64,000 bases of DNA, taken from an uncultured Pelagibacteraceae bacterium (GTDB taxonomy: Bacteria > Pseudomonadota > Alphaproteobacteria > Pelagibacterales > Pelagibacteraceae). The notes beneath the pieces were generated by a model. The model made no database searches. It was not told where the DNA came from and saw only the letters and a program-made list of their open reading frames with translations. Of this stretch, positions 25,526 through 35,589 are shown one piece after another. Position 1 is the stretch's first letter. Each line of letters begins with the position of its first letter. The stretch covers positions 137,307-201,306 of the forward strand of contig CACHRI010000001.1 in assembly GCA_902582155.1 (NCBI GenBank), given 5' to 3'. Both the position numbers and the translations under genes were made by a program.

Positions 25526-26549
25526 TTAAATGACTTAAATTATCTTTTATTTGATTAATTAAATTCCCTTTAACAATCTTATAACATAAATCTATTGAGT
25601 AATAAAACCCAACAGAATCTGTTGAACCATGGCTTTTTACTACTGGTCCGTTTAAACCAAGAAATATAGCTCCATTAAATTTTCTAGGGTCAAGTTTTTG
25701 TTTAAAGCGTTTTAAACTAAAATAAGAAAAAATAAGAGAAAATTTTGAAATTATGTTTTCTGTTAAAGATTTTTTAAGACTATCCGTAATAAACTTTGCT
25801 GTACCTTCAGCAGTCTTTAGAGCTATATTGCCAGTAAAACCATCAGTAACTATAACATTTGTCTCTCCTTCAGGAATTTTATTACCTTCGATATAACCGT
25901 TAAAAGTAAAATCTCCATTTTTGCTAATTTCTTTTAATTTTAAGAATGCCTTTTTTATAGTTTCAGTTCCTTTTATTTCCTCAGAACCCACATTAAGTAA
26001 AGCTACCCTTGGTGTGTCCTTAGGAAATAATGATTTAAATAAAGCTGAACCCATCTCTGAAAATTCAACTAAATTATTTTCATCGCATTCAATATTTGCA
26101 CCAAGGTCTAAAACTACATTCATTCCGATTTTATTAGGCCAGAGGCCGGCTAAAGCAGGCTTGCTAACACCATTAATGGTTTTTAATATCATTCTAGATA
26201 TAACCAATAACACCCCAGTATTGCCTGCAGATAAAGATATATCGCTATCTTTGTTTATCTGTGAATAAACACTATTCCACATGCTGCTATTTTTTGAAGT
26301 TTTTACAGCAGTTAGTGGTGTTTCATTGTCTGATACTATCGAAGATGTGTGGTGAATTTTATAAATATCGTTAGGAATTTTGTATTTTTTTAATTCTAAA
26401 TTTATTCTGTTTTGATCACCAAAAATATTAAAAAAAAAATCTTTTTTGAAACTGTTTTTTTTGTAAAATAAGTTTAATCCAGCAATATTTTTTGCAGGTG
26501 AGTTCTCACCACCCATTGCATCAATTGCAATACAAATTTTTTTACTCAT
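25509..26549 (-). CDS. plsX: Phosphate acyltransferase PlsX
   Basis: 346 residues. IAIDAMGGENSP at the start, LSAGNTGVLL, DLGANIECD and the C-terminal GLNGPVVKSHGS are diagnostic. It converts acyl-ACP to acyl-phosphate for phospholipid synthesis, the substrate for PlsY, whose gene is at 61.6 kb. It follows rpmF by 7 bases. Confidence 0.96.
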   Translation of the reverse strand: MSKKICIAIDAMGGENSPAKNIAGLNLFYKKNSFKKDFFFNIFGDQNRINLELKKYKIPNDIYKIHHTSSIVSDNETPLTAVKTSKNSSMWNSVYSQINKDSDISLSAGNTGVLLVISRMILKTINGVSKPALAGLWPNKIGMNVVLDLGANIECDENNLVEFSEMGSALFKSLFPKDTPRVALLNVGSEEIKGTETIKKAFLKLKEISKNGDFTFNGYIEGNKIPEGETNVIVTDGFTGNIALKTAEGTAKFITDSLKKSLTENIISKFSLIFSYFSLKRFKQKLDPRKFNGAIFLGLNGPVVKSHGSTDSVGFYYSIDLCYKIVKGNLINQIKDNLSHLNEGKI

Positions 26550-26556
26550 TATAATG

Positions 26557-26730
26557 TTAAATATCTAGAATCTTTTTACCGTTATAAAAACCAGTTTTAA
26601 GGTCAACATGATGAGACATTCTGTATTCACCTGATTTTTTGTCTTCGACAACGTTAACATTTGAGATCTTGTGGTGTGATCTTCTTTTGTTTCTTTTAGA
26701 GACAGTTGTTTTTCGTTTAGGTACAGCCAT
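26557..26730 (-). CDS. rpmF: Large ribosomal subunit protein bL32
   Basis: 57 residues from ATG at 26728-26730 to TAA at 26557-26559. The sequence opens MAVPKRKTTVSKRNKRRSHH, the classic bL32 entry, and ends with GFYNGKKILDI. No zinc-binding cysteines, so it is the C-minus form. First of rpmF-plsX-ihfA-merR-rpmG; it lies 2 bases after the CBP3-like gene. Confidence 0.95.
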   Translation of the reverse strand: MAVPKRKTTVSKRNKRRSHHKISNVNVVEDKKSGEYRMSHHVDLKTGFYNGKKILDI

Positions 26731-26732
26731 AA

Positions 26733-27230
26733 TTAGTATTTAAAATTAATGAGCTCTTTTAGCATATTTTTATTAATAATATCAAAACAAAAATCATAAT
26801 ATTTTTTGAAATAATTGAGAAGTTTAGGTGATAATTCATTGTTTTTTTCATTAATAAATAAGAATTTCTCCATTTCTTTAACAGTTATATCTCTTTCTTT
26901 TTTTTTGTTTATAAATTTAAGCAACAAATCATGAAATATCTGATTAAATAATTTCATTTTTTTATTTACTGTTACATCTCCGTGTCCAATTTCTCTCAAA
27001 TTATTTTCAATATTATGAAAAATATTGTCATAAATTTCTTGTGAAATGCTGTTTAATTCAGAATTATTCTTTAAACAGTTAAGAATTATACTTAAATGAG
27101 CAAATATTAAGATAACTCTATTTTCAAGTTTATCATCAATTTTTAATTCTTTGTAAAAATATGTATTACGTGATAATTTTACAAGACTATTGTAGATATA
27201 ATTATGTCTTTTATATTTAAAATTAAACAT
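26733..27230 (-). CDS. Ubiquinol-cytochrome c chaperone (CBP3/UQCC1-like)
   Basis: 165 residues. The stretch NLREIGHGDVTVNKKMKLF is the family signature; RVILIFAHLSIIL earlier also fits. Mitochondrial CBP3 helps cytochrome b synthesis and assembly of complex III, and the bacterial homologues probably do the same. Starts are divergent and overlap: its first 27 bases are also the first 27 of bamE on the other strand. In alphaproteobacteria this gene is often beside bamE and rpmF. Confidence 0.88.
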   Translation of the reverse strand: MFNFKYKRHNYIYNSLVKLSRNTYFYKELKIDDKLENRVILIFAHLSIILNCLKNNSELNSISQEIYDNIFHNIENNLREIGHGDVTVNKKMKLFNQIFHDLLLKFINKKKERDITVKEMEKFLFINEKNNELSPKLLNYFKKYYDFCFDIINKNMLKELINFKY

Positions 27231-27680
27231 TTAAAATTTATTCAATTATTTTTTATAATAACTATATTATCTAATTGTCAATTTAAACAGCCAATTAAAA
27301 GTCACGGTATCAATTTTCTTGAGAATAGGTCGTTAAAAATAACAGTAAATGAAACTAATAAAAATGATGTTCTAAATATTTTGGGGAACCCTCACACGAA
27401 ATCAATAGATGATGATAATCTTTGGTTTTATTTCGATAGGAAACAAACTAGCGGCTCAATAATAAATTTTAAAGATACAAAACTTATAGAAAATAATGTT
27501 TTGGTAATAAAATTCGACAAATATGGAATAGTAAACAAAAAGGAATTTTTTAATAAACAGGACATGAAAAAAATAGTTTATTCTGACTTGGAAACTAACA
27601 ATCCTGTCTCTCAGCAAAGTTTCGTTACGAAGTTTTTACAAAGTGTGAAGCAAAAAATGTATGGTAAGAGAAAGTTTTAG
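27204..27680 (+). CDS. bamE: Outer membrane assembly lipoprotein BamE/SmpA
   Basis: 158 residues. A lipoprotein signal peptide ends at ILSNC (C25), followed by the BamE core: [16 protein letters not shown] and LWFYFDR. It belongs to the BAM complex that inserts beta-barrel proteins. The only possible start lies within the first codons of the divergent CBP3-like gene, so its promoter must be inside that gene. The stop overlaps hppA by 4 bases. Confidence 0.85.
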   Translation: MSFIFKIKHLKFIQLFFIITILSNCQFKQPIKSHGINFLENRSLKITVNETNKNDVLNILGNPHTKSIDDDNLWFYFDRKQTSGSIINFKDTKLIENNVLVIKFDKYGIVNKKEFFNKQDMKKIVYSDLETNNPVSQQSFVTKFLQSVKQKMYGKRKF

Positions 27681-29779
27681 TGCGCTATAATAGATAGCAA
27701 TAATAATGCTACTATATTTGTAATTTTAATCATTGGATTAACAGCTGGACCTGCTGTATCTTTATAAGGATCACCAACAGTGTCGCCAGTTACAGCCGCT
27801 TTATGTGCTTCTGATCCTTTACCACCAAAGTTTCCATCTTCAATATACTTTTTAGCATTATCCCATGCGCCACCGCCAGCAGTCATGGATATAGCAACAA
27901 ATAAACCTGTCACAATTACACCAAGCAGCATTGCCCCTAAAGCTGCTAAAGCTGCAACTTTGCCTGCAATAAATAAAATTATTATATATAAAACAATAGG
28001 TGATAATACGGGTAACAATGATGGTATAACCATCTCTTTAATTGCAGCCTTTGTAAGAAGATCAACTAGCCGACCGTAATCTGGTTTTCTTTTTCCTTTC
28101 ATTATTCCAGGAATTTTTTTAAATTGACGTCTAACTTCAATTACTACAGCACCTCCTGCTCTACCAACTGCTTGCATTCCCATCGATCCAAATAGATAAG
28201 GTAGTAAGCCACCAATTAGTAATCCTATAACTACATATGGATTTGAAAGATCAAAACTTACTTTCATATTATATAAGGAAGAAGTTTTATCTAATGCATA
28301 ATATTTTATATCTTCAGTATAAGCTGCAAATAAAACGAGAGCCCCAAGACCTGCAGATCCAATTGCGTAACCTTTTGTAACAGCTTTTGTGGTATTTCCT
28401 ACAGCGTCTAGAGCATCAGTTGTTTTTCTTACATTTTTAGGTAATTTTGACATCTCAGCAATACCCCCAGCATTATCTGTTACTGGGCCATAAGCATCTA
28501 AAGCAACGACCATTCCAGTTAAAGCCAACATAGAAGTTACCGCTATTGCTATACCAAAAAGACCCGCATAGTTATAAGTGCTTATAATGCCAATAACTAT
28601 TATTAAAGCTGGTATAGCGGTTGCCTCCATAGAAATAGCTAGTCCTTGAATTACATTTGTACCATGTCCAGTTGTTGATGATTGAGCAACACTTTTTACT
28701 GGACGATAATTTGTTCCTGTATAATACTCGGTAATCCAAATTATAAGTCCAGTAATAATTAATCCGATAACTGCACATATATATAGATCAAAACCTGTAA
28801 AACTAGTATTAGAATAAGAATATACGTTTGTTAATCCTAAAGTTGCGTTAGTAAGAGGATATAAAATCAATAAAGATAAAACTGCAGTTGCTACAAAACC
28901 CTTATATAGAGCATTCATAATGTTTTTACTTTTACCTAACCTTACAAACCATGTTCCTATAATAGATGTAATTATACACGATCCACCTATGGCCAGAGGA
29001 TAAACCATCATATTTTGTATTTCAGGGAAAAAGATGGAAGCTAATACCATCGTTGCAACTATTGTTACAGCATACGTTTCGAATAAATCAGCTGCCATAC
29101 CTGCGCAATCACCAACATTATCTCCAACATTGTCTGCGATAACAGCTGGATTTCTTGGGTCATCTTCCGGTATGCCCGCTTCTACTTTACCTACTAAATC
29201 AGCTCCAACATCAGCACCTTTTGTAAAAATCCCACCTCCGAGTCTAGCAAAAATTGAAATTAATGATGCGCCAAATCCAAGCGCTACTAATGCATTTATA
29301 ATATCTCTGTCAGAAGTATTTAAATTTATTAACATTAAATAATAAATTGCAATAGCTAACAATGCTAATCCGGCAACTAAAAGTCCCGTTATAGCACCAG
29401 ATTTAAAAGCTATACTTAAGCCTGATTGCAAACTTTTTCTCGAAGCTTCTGCGGTTCTAACATTTGCTTTTACAGAAATAAGCATTCCAACATATCCTGC
29501 TATACCTGATAGTGTAGCACCAATAAAATAACCTACACCAACCAAGATGTTAAAAAAATACGTTACTATAATTAGGACAATTAATCCTACAATTGCAATA
29601 GTCTTGTATTGTCTATTAAGATAAGCTTTTGCACCTATTTGAATTGCCTCGGCTATTTCTCTCATTTTATCATTTCCGTCGCTAGCTGACAAAATCTGGC
29701 CAGATAAAAGATAACTATAAGCCACTGCTAACATTCCTGAAAAAATTATCAAATATAGAAGTTCTAATGATGAATTCAT
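27677..29779 (-). CDS. hppA: Membrane-bound proton-pumping pyrophosphatase, K+-independent type
   Basis: 700 residues with 15-16 membrane helices. The PPi-binding motif DVGADLVGK is at 190-198, and acidic substrate motifs DNVGDNVGD (217-225) and [12 protein letters not shown] follow. K465 in [10 protein letters not shown], where K+-dependent enzymes have alanine, points to a K+-independent H+-pumping enzyme. It saves the energy of pyrophosphate as proton-motive force, a plausible advantage in nutrient-poor sea water. Confidence 0.96.
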   Translation of the reverse strand: MNSSLELLYLIIFSGMLAVAYSYLLSGQILSASDGNDKMREIAEAIQIGAKAYLNRQYKTIAIVGLIVLIIVTYFFNILVGVGYFIGATLSGIAGYVGMLISVKANVRTAEASRKSLQSGLSIAFKSGAITGLLVAGLALLAIAIYYLMLINLNTSDRDIINALVALGFGASLISIFARLGGGIFTKGADVGADLVGKVEAGIPEDDPRNPAVIADNVGDNVGDCAGMAADLFETYAVTIVATMVLASIFFPEIQNMMVYPLAIGGSCIITSIIGTWFVRLGKSKNIMNALYKGFVATAVLSLLILYPLTNATLGLTNVYSYSNTSFTGFDLYICAVIGLIITGLIIWITEYYTGTNYRPVKSVAQSSTTGHGTNVIQGLAISMEATAIPALIIVIGIISTYNYAGLFGIAIAVTSMLALTGMVVALDAYGPVTDNAGGIAEMSKLPKNVRKTTDALDAVGNTTKAVTKGYAIGSAGLGALVLFAAYTEDIKYYALDKTSSLYNMKVSFDLSNPYVVIGLLIGGLLPYLFGSMGMQAVGRAGGAVVIEVRRQFKKIPGIMKGKRKPDYGRLVDLLTKAAIKEMVIPSLLPVLSPIVLYIIILFIAGKVAALAALGAMLLGVIVTGLFVAISMTAGGGAWDNAKKYIEDGNFGGKGSEAHKAAVTGDTVGDPYKDTAGPAVNPMIKITNIVALLLLSIIAH

Positions 29780-29829
29780 AATAATTCTTGATAAATGCCA
29801 AAATAAATTAAAAAACGCAAGCTAAACTT

Positions 29830-29843
29830 TTGATAATTATCAA
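29830..29843. promoter_or_regulatory. Perfect 14-bp palindrome between nusB and hppA
   Basis: TTGATAATTATCAA is self-complementary and lies in the 79-base gap upstream of hppA and just after the nusB stop (both genes on the minus strand). The GATAAT/ATTATC halves resemble Fur-type half-sites without the central base. It may be an operator for hppA or a weak hairpin; A/T palindromes also arise by chance here. Confidence 0.3.
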
Positions 29844-29858
29844 TATAATTGCTAAAAA

Positions 29859-30254
29859 TTAATTTTTTCTTATTAAAACTGACAATTTGTCCAAAATTGC
29901 ATTTAAATATTTAATTTGGGCTTTTTCTAAAAAGAAATGAGATATTTTTAGATACTCACTTATAATGACGCTCTTTGGATTATTGTGTTTATATAATAAC
30001 TCAAATACAGCGGCAAAAATAATTAATTTTAATAATTTATCAGTTCTTTTTAGGTCAATATCGTTTTTAAGGGACTTTTCTATTGTTTCTTGTATAAATT
30101 CTTGTCTTTCTAGAGTTCCTTCAGTAACATCTTTAATAAATTTTTTATATTGACTTTTATTGTAAATAATTTTTTCATCTGGATTAATTGATTTTGAGTA
30201 AAGTTTTTGAATAATTTTAACTCTTGGCAACACATTTTTATTTAAATTATTCAT
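29859..30254 (-). CDS. nusB: Transcription antitermination factor NusB
   Basis: 131 residues, mostly helical. The C-terminal half matches NusB: IIFAAVFELLYKH, the VIISEYLKISHFF helix and the ending LNAILDKLS. It binds boxA with NusE on rRNA transcripts. Its start overlaps ribH by 4 bases, the common ribH-nusB pairing. Confidence 0.88.
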   Translation of the reverse strand: MNNLNKNVLPRVKIIQKLYSKSINPDEKIIYNKSQYKKFIKDVTEGTLERQEFIQETIEKSLKNDIDLKRTDKLLKLIIFAAVFELLYKHNNPKSVIISEYLKISHFFLEKAQIKYLNAILDKLSVLIRKN

Positions 30255-30643
30255 ATTTTTAAAACCTCTAATACGGCATTAACAGCCTCCTTGCCTTTTA
30301 TAAAAGATCTTTTTTCTGCTTGATCCATGTTTAAAGACGTAATTATACCATTCCCTATTGGTTTTTTTGATTTAACAGAGAGATTTAAAATAGCATTAAA
30401 AGTTGAAATACAGAGATAATCAAAATGAGGAGTTTCTCCTTTTATAACGCAGCCTAAAGCAATAAAGCCATCATATTTTTTAATATTTTTCGATATAATA
30501 ACAGGCAATTCAAAAGTACCAGTCACATAGATAATTTTAAAATCTATATTATTTTTTTTTAATACCTTTTGTGCTTCAGTAACTAAAGTTTTTGTAATTT
30601 TTGAGTAATAATTAGAAGCAGTAATTAAAATTTTTTTTTTCAT
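30251..30643 (-). CDS. ribH: 6,7-dimethyl-8-ribityllumazine synthase
   Basis: 130 residues. TGTFELPVI, GCVIKGETPHFDY and GNGIITSLNMDQA form the substrate site of lumazine synthase. It condenses the dihydroxybutanone phosphate made by the next gene with the ribitylamino-pyrimidine. Overlaps nusB and the ribB gene by 4 bases each. Confidence 0.95.
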   Translation of the reverse strand: MKKKILITASNYYSKITKTLVTEAQKVLKKNNIDFKIIYVTGTFELPVIISKNIKKYDGFIALGCVIKGETPHFDYLCISTFNAILNLSVKSKKPIGNGIITSLNMDQAEKRSFIKGKEAVNAVLEVLKI

Positions 30644-31707
30644 CTTGTAATTTCTTGTTTTGCTATCTTTATATCATAGCCATCAAGACCAATAATTTTT
30701 TTCTTTGATCTTGAAACTAAAATCATTTTTTTTATACCTAAATCTTTAATAATTTGAGCACCTATACCATAATATCTCAATATATTGTTTTTTGTTTCAT
30801 CATAAATTTTTTGTTTCAATGATTTTTGATCTTTAATAACAATAAGAGCAAATTCCTTATATTTTGATAAAAATTTAAGGGATTTTCTTATTGTTATATC
30901 ATTAAAATTAATTTTATTTTTTTTAAATTTTTTTGAAATTACTCTTACTCTAACTGGTTTATTTTCTAAAAAATTACCTTTTTTAATGACATAACTTAAG
31001 GATTTTTCTAACAAATTTTCATAAGTAAGCAGTTCAAATTTTTCTTTATTAAATTTAGAAGTTTTATAGTTTATATTTCTTATAAGTTTTTCATTTTTTA
31101 ATCTAAATGATATTAAGTCTTCAATACTTGCAATTTTTATTTTATGTTTTTTTGCAAACCCTTTTAAATCTTTTAGCCTTGCCATTCTACCATCTTGATT
31201 CATGACTTCGCAAATGACAGCGCTAGGGTTTAATTTTGCTAGTTTTGATATATCTATAGAAGCTTCTGTATGACCAGCTCTTTCTAATACACCTCCAGGT
31301 CTCGCCACTAGAGGAAATACATGTCCGGGAGATACAATATCTTTTTTTTTTGAATTAATTTTTATAGCAGTTTTTATTGTTTTTGCTCTGTCGAAAGCAG
31401 AGATGCCAGTAGTAATCCCTTTTTTTGCTTCGATCGAGATAGTAAAAGCAGTTTGCATGCGCGCTTTGTTTAATGATGACATTAATGGTAAACCTAGTTG
31501 TTCAACTTTATTTTTTGTTAACGCTAGACAAATCAATCCCCTGCCATAAGTAGCCATAAAATTAATATTTTGTGAATTACATTTAGAGCCTGGTATGACT
31601 AAATCTCCCTCATTTTCTCTATCCTTATCATCCACTAAAATAAACATTTTCCCTTTTTTGGCATCTTTTATAATATCTTTTATTGGTGATAAGTAATTTT
31701 TATTCAT
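30640..31707 (-). CDS. ribB: 3,4-dihydroxy-2-butanone 4-phosphate synthase with degenerate GTP cyclohydrolase II domain (RibBX type)
   Basis: 355 residues. The first 200 are a full RibB: DDKDRENEGDLV, FMATYGRGLICLAL and GHTEASIDI with acidic and histidine metal ligands. The second half keeps the overall RibA shape, with YYGIGAQIIKDLGIKKM and GLDGYDI near the end. It lacks the GTP cyclohydrolase II zinc cysteines and the HSECLTGD-type catalytic motif, replaced by VRVISKKFKKNKINF. A cyclohydrolase must be encoded elsewhere. The RibBX arrangement is known in alphaproteobacteria. Confidence 0.88.
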   Translation of the reverse strand: MNKNYLSPIKDIIKDAKKGKMFILVDDKDRENEGDLVIPGSKCNSQNINFMATYGRGLICLALTKNKVEQLGLPLMSSLNKARMQTAFTISIEAKKGITTGISAFDRAKTIKTAIKINSKKKDIVSPGHVFPLVARPGGVLERAGHTEASIDISKLAKLNPSAVICEVMNQDGRMARLKDLKGFAKKHKIKIASIEDLISFRLKNEKLIRNINYKTSKFNKEKFELLTYENLLEKSLSYVIKKGNFLENKPVRVRVISKKFKKNKINFNDITIRKSLKFLSKYKEFALIVIKDQKSLKQKIYDETKNNILRYYGIGAQIIKDLGIKKMILVSRSKKKIIGLDGYDIKIAKQEITR

Positions 31708-32292
31708 TTAATTATTAATTTCATAAATATATTTACCAAATATATCAAACTCTATATTTACTAAATCATTTTTTTTTAATTTTTGTAAATTTGTTAGCTT
31801 TAAGGTGTGAGGTATTATATTTATTTCAAAATAATTTTTATATTTTTTTGAAACAGTTAATGAAACCCCATTAATATGAATAGATGCTTTTTCTACAATT
31901 AATTTCATAAAAGTTTTTTTGAGACTAATCTTTATAATCCAAGTTTGATCTAAGAATTTTATATTCGATACTTTACCAACAGTATCAACGTGTCCTTGGG
32001 TATAATGACCAGAAACCTCATCTCCATACATTATTGATCTTTCTAAATTTATAATTTTGCCTATTTTTATATTTTTAAAGTTTGATCTATCAATTGTCTC
32101 TTTAGAAAGATAAAAGTACATCATCTTTTTATTATAAGAAGTCAAGGTAAGGCATACTCCGTTACATGAGATAGAAGAGCCTATATTAGATTTATGTAAA
32201 TTGATATTAGACTGAATTCCAATAATATAGCTCTGTTTATTTTTTTTTAGGTATTTAACTATTCCCGTGTTTTTGATTATACCATTAAACAT
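31708..32292 (-). CDS. ribE: Riboflavin synthase alpha chain
   Basis: 194 residues made of two tandem lumazine-binding barrels. [12 protein letters not shown] at the start, SCNGVCLTLT, VSGHYTQGHVD and INGVSLTVS in the second barrel are typical. It dismutates lumazine into riboflavin. Adjoins ribB without gap and overlaps ribD by one base. Confidence 0.94.
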   Translation of the reverse strand: MFNGIIKNTGIVKYLKKNKQSYIIGIQSNINLHKSNIGSSISCNGVCLTLTSYNKKMMYFYLSKETIDRSNFKNIKIGKIINLERSIMYGDEVSGHYTQGHVDTVGKVSNIKFLDQTWIIKISLKKTFMKLIVEKASIHINGVSLTVSKKYKNYFEINIIPHTLKLTNLQKLKKNDLVNIEFDIFGKYIYEINN

Positions 32293-33389
32293 TATTTTAA
32301 TTTTTCTTTATATACATTGTCGTTAAAAAGATTAACTTTTAGTCGATTTTTTAATTTAATTTTTTTAATTACGTTATTGCTTGTATTATTCGATCCATTT
32401 TTTTTTAGATTAAAGTCGGTCTTAAAAATATAAATATTATCCAAGAGTTTATTCTTTATCAAAAAATTTATAAATATTAATCCTGCTTCTATAAAGATAC
32501 GTGAATATCCTTGAGCATTTAATGATTTAAAAATTTCAATATAATCATTTTTGTTACCCATACTTTTTTTAAGTATTACTTTAACTCCCCTCTTTTTTAA
32601 CCATTTAATTTTTTTTATTTTATTTTTAATCGTAAAAATCTTAATTTTTCTATTATTTTTTTTTTTATATAAATTTAAATTCTTTTTTAAGATTAAATTT
32701 CTATCAATTATTATTAGATCGGGAGTTTTTTCTCTTAAACCGTCAATTCTACAATTTAATAATGAATTGTCCTTATTAATGCTTTTTGCTGTTGAGACAA
32801 TTGCATTATATCTTGACCTTAATAAATGAGATAATCTTTGAGAATTATCATTAGTAATTCTTTTTTTAATCTTATTAATCGTAAAATAGTCATTTGAAAC
32901 TGCAATTTTACCATCAATTAAAGGTTTTTTACCATTTTTAAAATTGTAGTAGCTTTTATAAAAATTAATTCCTTTTTGCTTTAATAAATTGGTTCTTACT
33001 TTAATTTTTTTTTTTGATAAGACTTTTTTAGATTTTCTTTTGCTTCTACTATCATAATCATCAATAGAGTAGAAAACATTTCTAATCCCCTTTTTTTTAA
33101 TTAAATTTGTACAAGGTGGTGTTTTACCAAAATGAGTACAAGGTTCTAAAGTTACATAAAGATTAGAGTTTTTAAAATCTATTTTTTTATTAAGAGCATT
33201 AAATTCTGCGTGAGGACGTCCATTTATAGATGTATATCCACTAGAAATTATACTTCCATTTTTTTCAACGACGCAACCTACTGAAGGATTTGTTTTTGTG
33301 CTCCCAATGTTAATAGAAGCTAAATTAAAAGCTAATTCTAAATATTTTTTATGTTGGTTAAAAGACTTATTTTTTCTTTGAATTGCCAT
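32292..33389 (-). CDS. ribD: Bifunctional riboflavin deaminase/reductase RibD
   Basis: 365 residues. The deaminase domain has HAEFNAL and [15 protein letters not shown] with zinc ligands; the reductase domain follows from about 150 with DGKIAVSND and IFIEAG. The reductase half is lysine-rich and divergent. Its start lies inside the 3' end of nrdR (23-base overlap), the classical nrdR-ribD order. Confidence 0.93.
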   Translation of the reverse strand: MAIQRKNKSFNQHKKYLELAFNLASINIGSTKTNPSVGCVVEKNGSIISSGYTSINGRPHAEFNALNKKIDFKNSNLYVTLEPCTHFGKTPPCTNLIKKKGIRNVFYSIDDYDSRSKRKSKKVLSKKKIKVRTNLLKQKGINFYKSYYNFKNGKKPLIDGKIAVSNDYFTINKIKKRITNDNSQRLSHLLRSRYNAIVSTAKSINKDNSLLNCRIDGLREKTPDLIIIDRNLILKKNLNLYKKKNNRKIKIFTIKNKIKKIKWLKKRGVKVILKKSMGNKNDYIEIFKSLNAQGYSRIFIEAGLIFINFLIKNKLLDNIYIFKTDFNLKKNGSNNTSNNVIKKIKLKNRLKVNLFNDNVYKEKLK

Positions 33390-33834
33390 CTAATTCTTCA
33401 ATATAGTTCCCAAATTCACCAATTTCTTTAAAATTTGTATATACTGAGGCAAATCTTATATAAGCTATTTTATCTAGCTCCTTAAGTGCATCCATTACCT
33501 TCTTTCCAATAATACTAGATTGAATTTCGGATTGACCCATTTCTTCTAACTCTCTTGATATTTTAGAAACTACTCTTTCAGTAGTATCTGAGTCGATAGG
33601 TCTTTTTTTTAAAGCTGTAAATAATGATCGTGCGAGTTTTTCTCTATCAAAAGGAGTTCTTCTTCCGTTTTTTTTGATAACAGTTAGTTCTCTAAACTGA
33701 ACTCTCTCGAAGGTTGTAAATCTTTGTCCGCCACCACAAGTACAAACTCTTCTTCGTCTAATAGCTGTTCCATCTTCAGTAGGTCTTGAATCCACTACTG
33801 ATGTATCTTTTTCTCTGCAAAATGGGCAAATCAT
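33367..33834 (-). CDS. nrdR: Transcriptional repressor NrdR (variant zinc ribbon)
   Basis: 155 residues. MICPFC opens the zinc ribbon, and the ATP-cone follows with [14 protein letters not shown] and [10 protein letters not shown]. The second zinc-ligand pair, normally CxxCG before RFTTFE, is CTCGGGQ here: the cysteines are separated by one residue and a glycine is added after them. It controls ribonucleotide reductase genes in response to dATP/ATP. Overlaps ribD by 23 bases. Confidence 0.92.
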   Translation of the reverse strand: MICPFCREKDTSVVDSRPTEDGTAIRRRRVCTCGGGQRFTTFERVQFRELTVIKKNGRRTPFDREKLARSLFTALKKRPIDSDTTERVVSKISRELEEMGQSEIQSSIIGKKVMDALKELDKIAYIRFASVYTNFKEIGEFGNYIEELDGNSKKK

Positions 33835-33848
33835 TATTTTAATCTTTA

Positions 33849-35150
33849 TTACTCACTATATATAGGAAAAGCTGCACAAAGATCAATTACATCTTTTTGA
33901 ACTTCTTTTTCGATTTTAGAATTATCTGATCGATTTTCTGAAAGTCCTTTAATAACTTTAGTTATAAGTTCTCCTACAATTGTAAATTCTTTTGCTTTAA
34001 AACCTCTCGTAGTTGCTGCTGGAGTTCCCAATCTAATACCAGAAGTAATCATGGGGCTCTCTGTGTCAAAAGGTATACCATTTTTATTACAAGTAATATT
34101 TGCCCTGCCGAGACTTTCCTCTGCATCTTTTCCTGTCACGCCATATGGCCTAAGGTCAACTAACATTAAGTGGGTGTCTGTTCCTCCAGAAAATATTTTA
34201 AAATTATTTTTTGATAATGTATCACTTAAAGCTTTAGCGTTTGCTACAACATCTCGTGTATATTTTTTAAAATCATTACTTAAAGCTTCTTTAAAACAAA
34301 CTGCTTTAGCAGAAACAACATGCATTAATGGTCCACCTTGCAGGCCCGGAAAAACCGCGCTATTAAATTTTTTATACAATGTTTCATTATTTGTTAAAAT
34401 TATGCCTCCACGTGGTCCTCTTAAAACCTTATGTGTAGTAGAAGTAACAACATCTGCATAATCAAGAGGATTTGGATATGCTCCACCTGCAACTAAACCA
34501 GAAAAATGTGCCATATCGACTAATAAAAAGGCATTTACTTTATCACATATCGCTCTGAATTTTTTAAAATCTATAATTCTTGAGTACGCACTTCCACCAG
34601 CAATAATTATTTTTGGCTTATGTTCTAAAGCAAGTTTTTCTATATTGTCATAATCAATCAAACCAGTTGTTTTATCTACATCATAATGAACAGCATTAAA
34701 CCATTTTCCCGATTGAGCTGGCTTTGCTCCATGAGTTAAGTGGCCTCCAGAATTTAAACTCATTCCTAATATAGTATCTCCAGGCTTTATAAGAGCAAGA
34801 TAGACAGCTCCATTTGCTTGCGCTCCGGAGTGAGGTTGTACATTTGCAAATTTACAGTTAAAAAGTTTTTTTGCTCTTTCAATAGCAAGATTTTCAGAGA
34901 TATCTACGAACTCACATCCTCCGTAGTATCTTTTTCCTGAATAGCCTTCTGCGTATTTATTCGTGAGCACTGAACCTTGCGCTTCTAAAACAGCTCTTGA
35001 AACAATATTTTCAGAGGCAATTAATTCAATATGATTTTTTTGCCTTATGAATTCTTTGGAAATAGAATTAAATATCTCTGCGTCAGAGTTTTTAAGATCC
35101 TGCTCAAAAAAACTATTTGTTATTCTATTTATTTTTGTAACCGTTGACAT
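33849..35150 (-). CDS. glyA: Serine hydroxymethyltransferase
   Basis: 433 residues. [11 protein letters not shown], the PLP region [15 protein letters not shown] with the Schiff-base lysine, YSGKRYYGG and [15 protein letters not shown] are canonical. It interconverts serine and glycine and supplies methylene-tetrahydrofolate, metabolically linked to the folate-dependent DMSP demethylase. No glycine riboswitch is visible: the gene follows rpiB with no gap. Confidence 0.97.
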   Translation of the reverse strand: MSTVTKINRITNSFFEQDLKNSDAEIFNSISKEFIRQKNHIELIASENIVSRAVLEAQGSVLTNKYAEGYSGKRYYGGCEFVDISENLAIERAKKLFNCKFANVQPHSGAQANGAVYLALIKPGDTILGMSLNSGGHLTHGAKPAQSGKWFNAVHYDVDKTTGLIDYDNIEKLALEHKPKIIIAGGSAYSRIIDFKKFRAICDKVNAFLLVDMAHFSGLVAGGAYPNPLDYADVVTSTTHKVLRGPRGGIILTNNETLYKKFNSAVFPGLQGGPLMHVVSAKAVCFKEALSNDFKKYTRDVVANAKALSDTLSKNNFKIFSGGTDTHLMLVDLRPYGVTGKDAEESLGRANITCNKNGIPFDTESPMITSGIRLGTPAATTRGFKAKEFTIVGELITKVIKGLSENRSDNSKIEKEVQKDVIDLCAAFPIYSE

Positions 35151-35588
35151 TTAAATCTTATTTATCCTCCTTTTATGTCTTCCACCCTCAAACTTGGTCT
35201 TTAAAAAAATCGAAACAATCTTAATTATATCTTTTTTTTTTGTTAATCTTGATCCTACACATAATATATTAGCATTATTATGCTGACGAGACAATTGAGT
35301 AGATTTAATATTATAACCTACAGCAGCTCTAATTCCTTTCATTTTATTAGCAGAAATTGCCATCCCAGTACCAGATCCGCACACAAGAATGCCAACATCG
35401 CTTTTTTTTCTTGAAATTCTTGAAGAAACTTTTTTAGCATAATCTGGATAATCAACAGAAGAGTCTGAAAATGGGCCAAGGTCTGATATTGATATATCTG
35501 CTTTTATTATTTTATCCTTAATGAATTCTTTAATGTTATATCCTGCATGGTCTGATGAAATGCAAATCTTTTTAAATATGGACTTCAA
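35151..35588 (-). CDS. rpiB: Ribose-5-phosphate isomerase B
   Basis: 145 residues. ISSDHAGYNIKEFI, DSSVDYPDYA and VCGSGTGMAISANK identify the RpiB/LacAB family; the ending GRHKRRI is typical. It interconverts ribose- and ribulose-5-phosphate. One base after the hydroxylase-like gene, directly before glyA. Confidence 0.93.
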   Translation of the reverse strand: MKSIFKKICISSDHAGYNIKEFIKDKIIKADISISDLGPFSDSSVDYPDYAKKVSSRISRKKSDVGILVCGSGTGMAISANKMKGIRAAVGYNIKSTQLSRQHNNANILCVGSRLTKKKDIIKIVSIFLKTKFEGGRHKRRINKI

Positions 35589-35589
35589 A

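Noticed and set aside
33835-35160. Glycine riboswitch before glyA
   Set aside because: glyA follows rpiB without a gap, so no leader RNA space exists.
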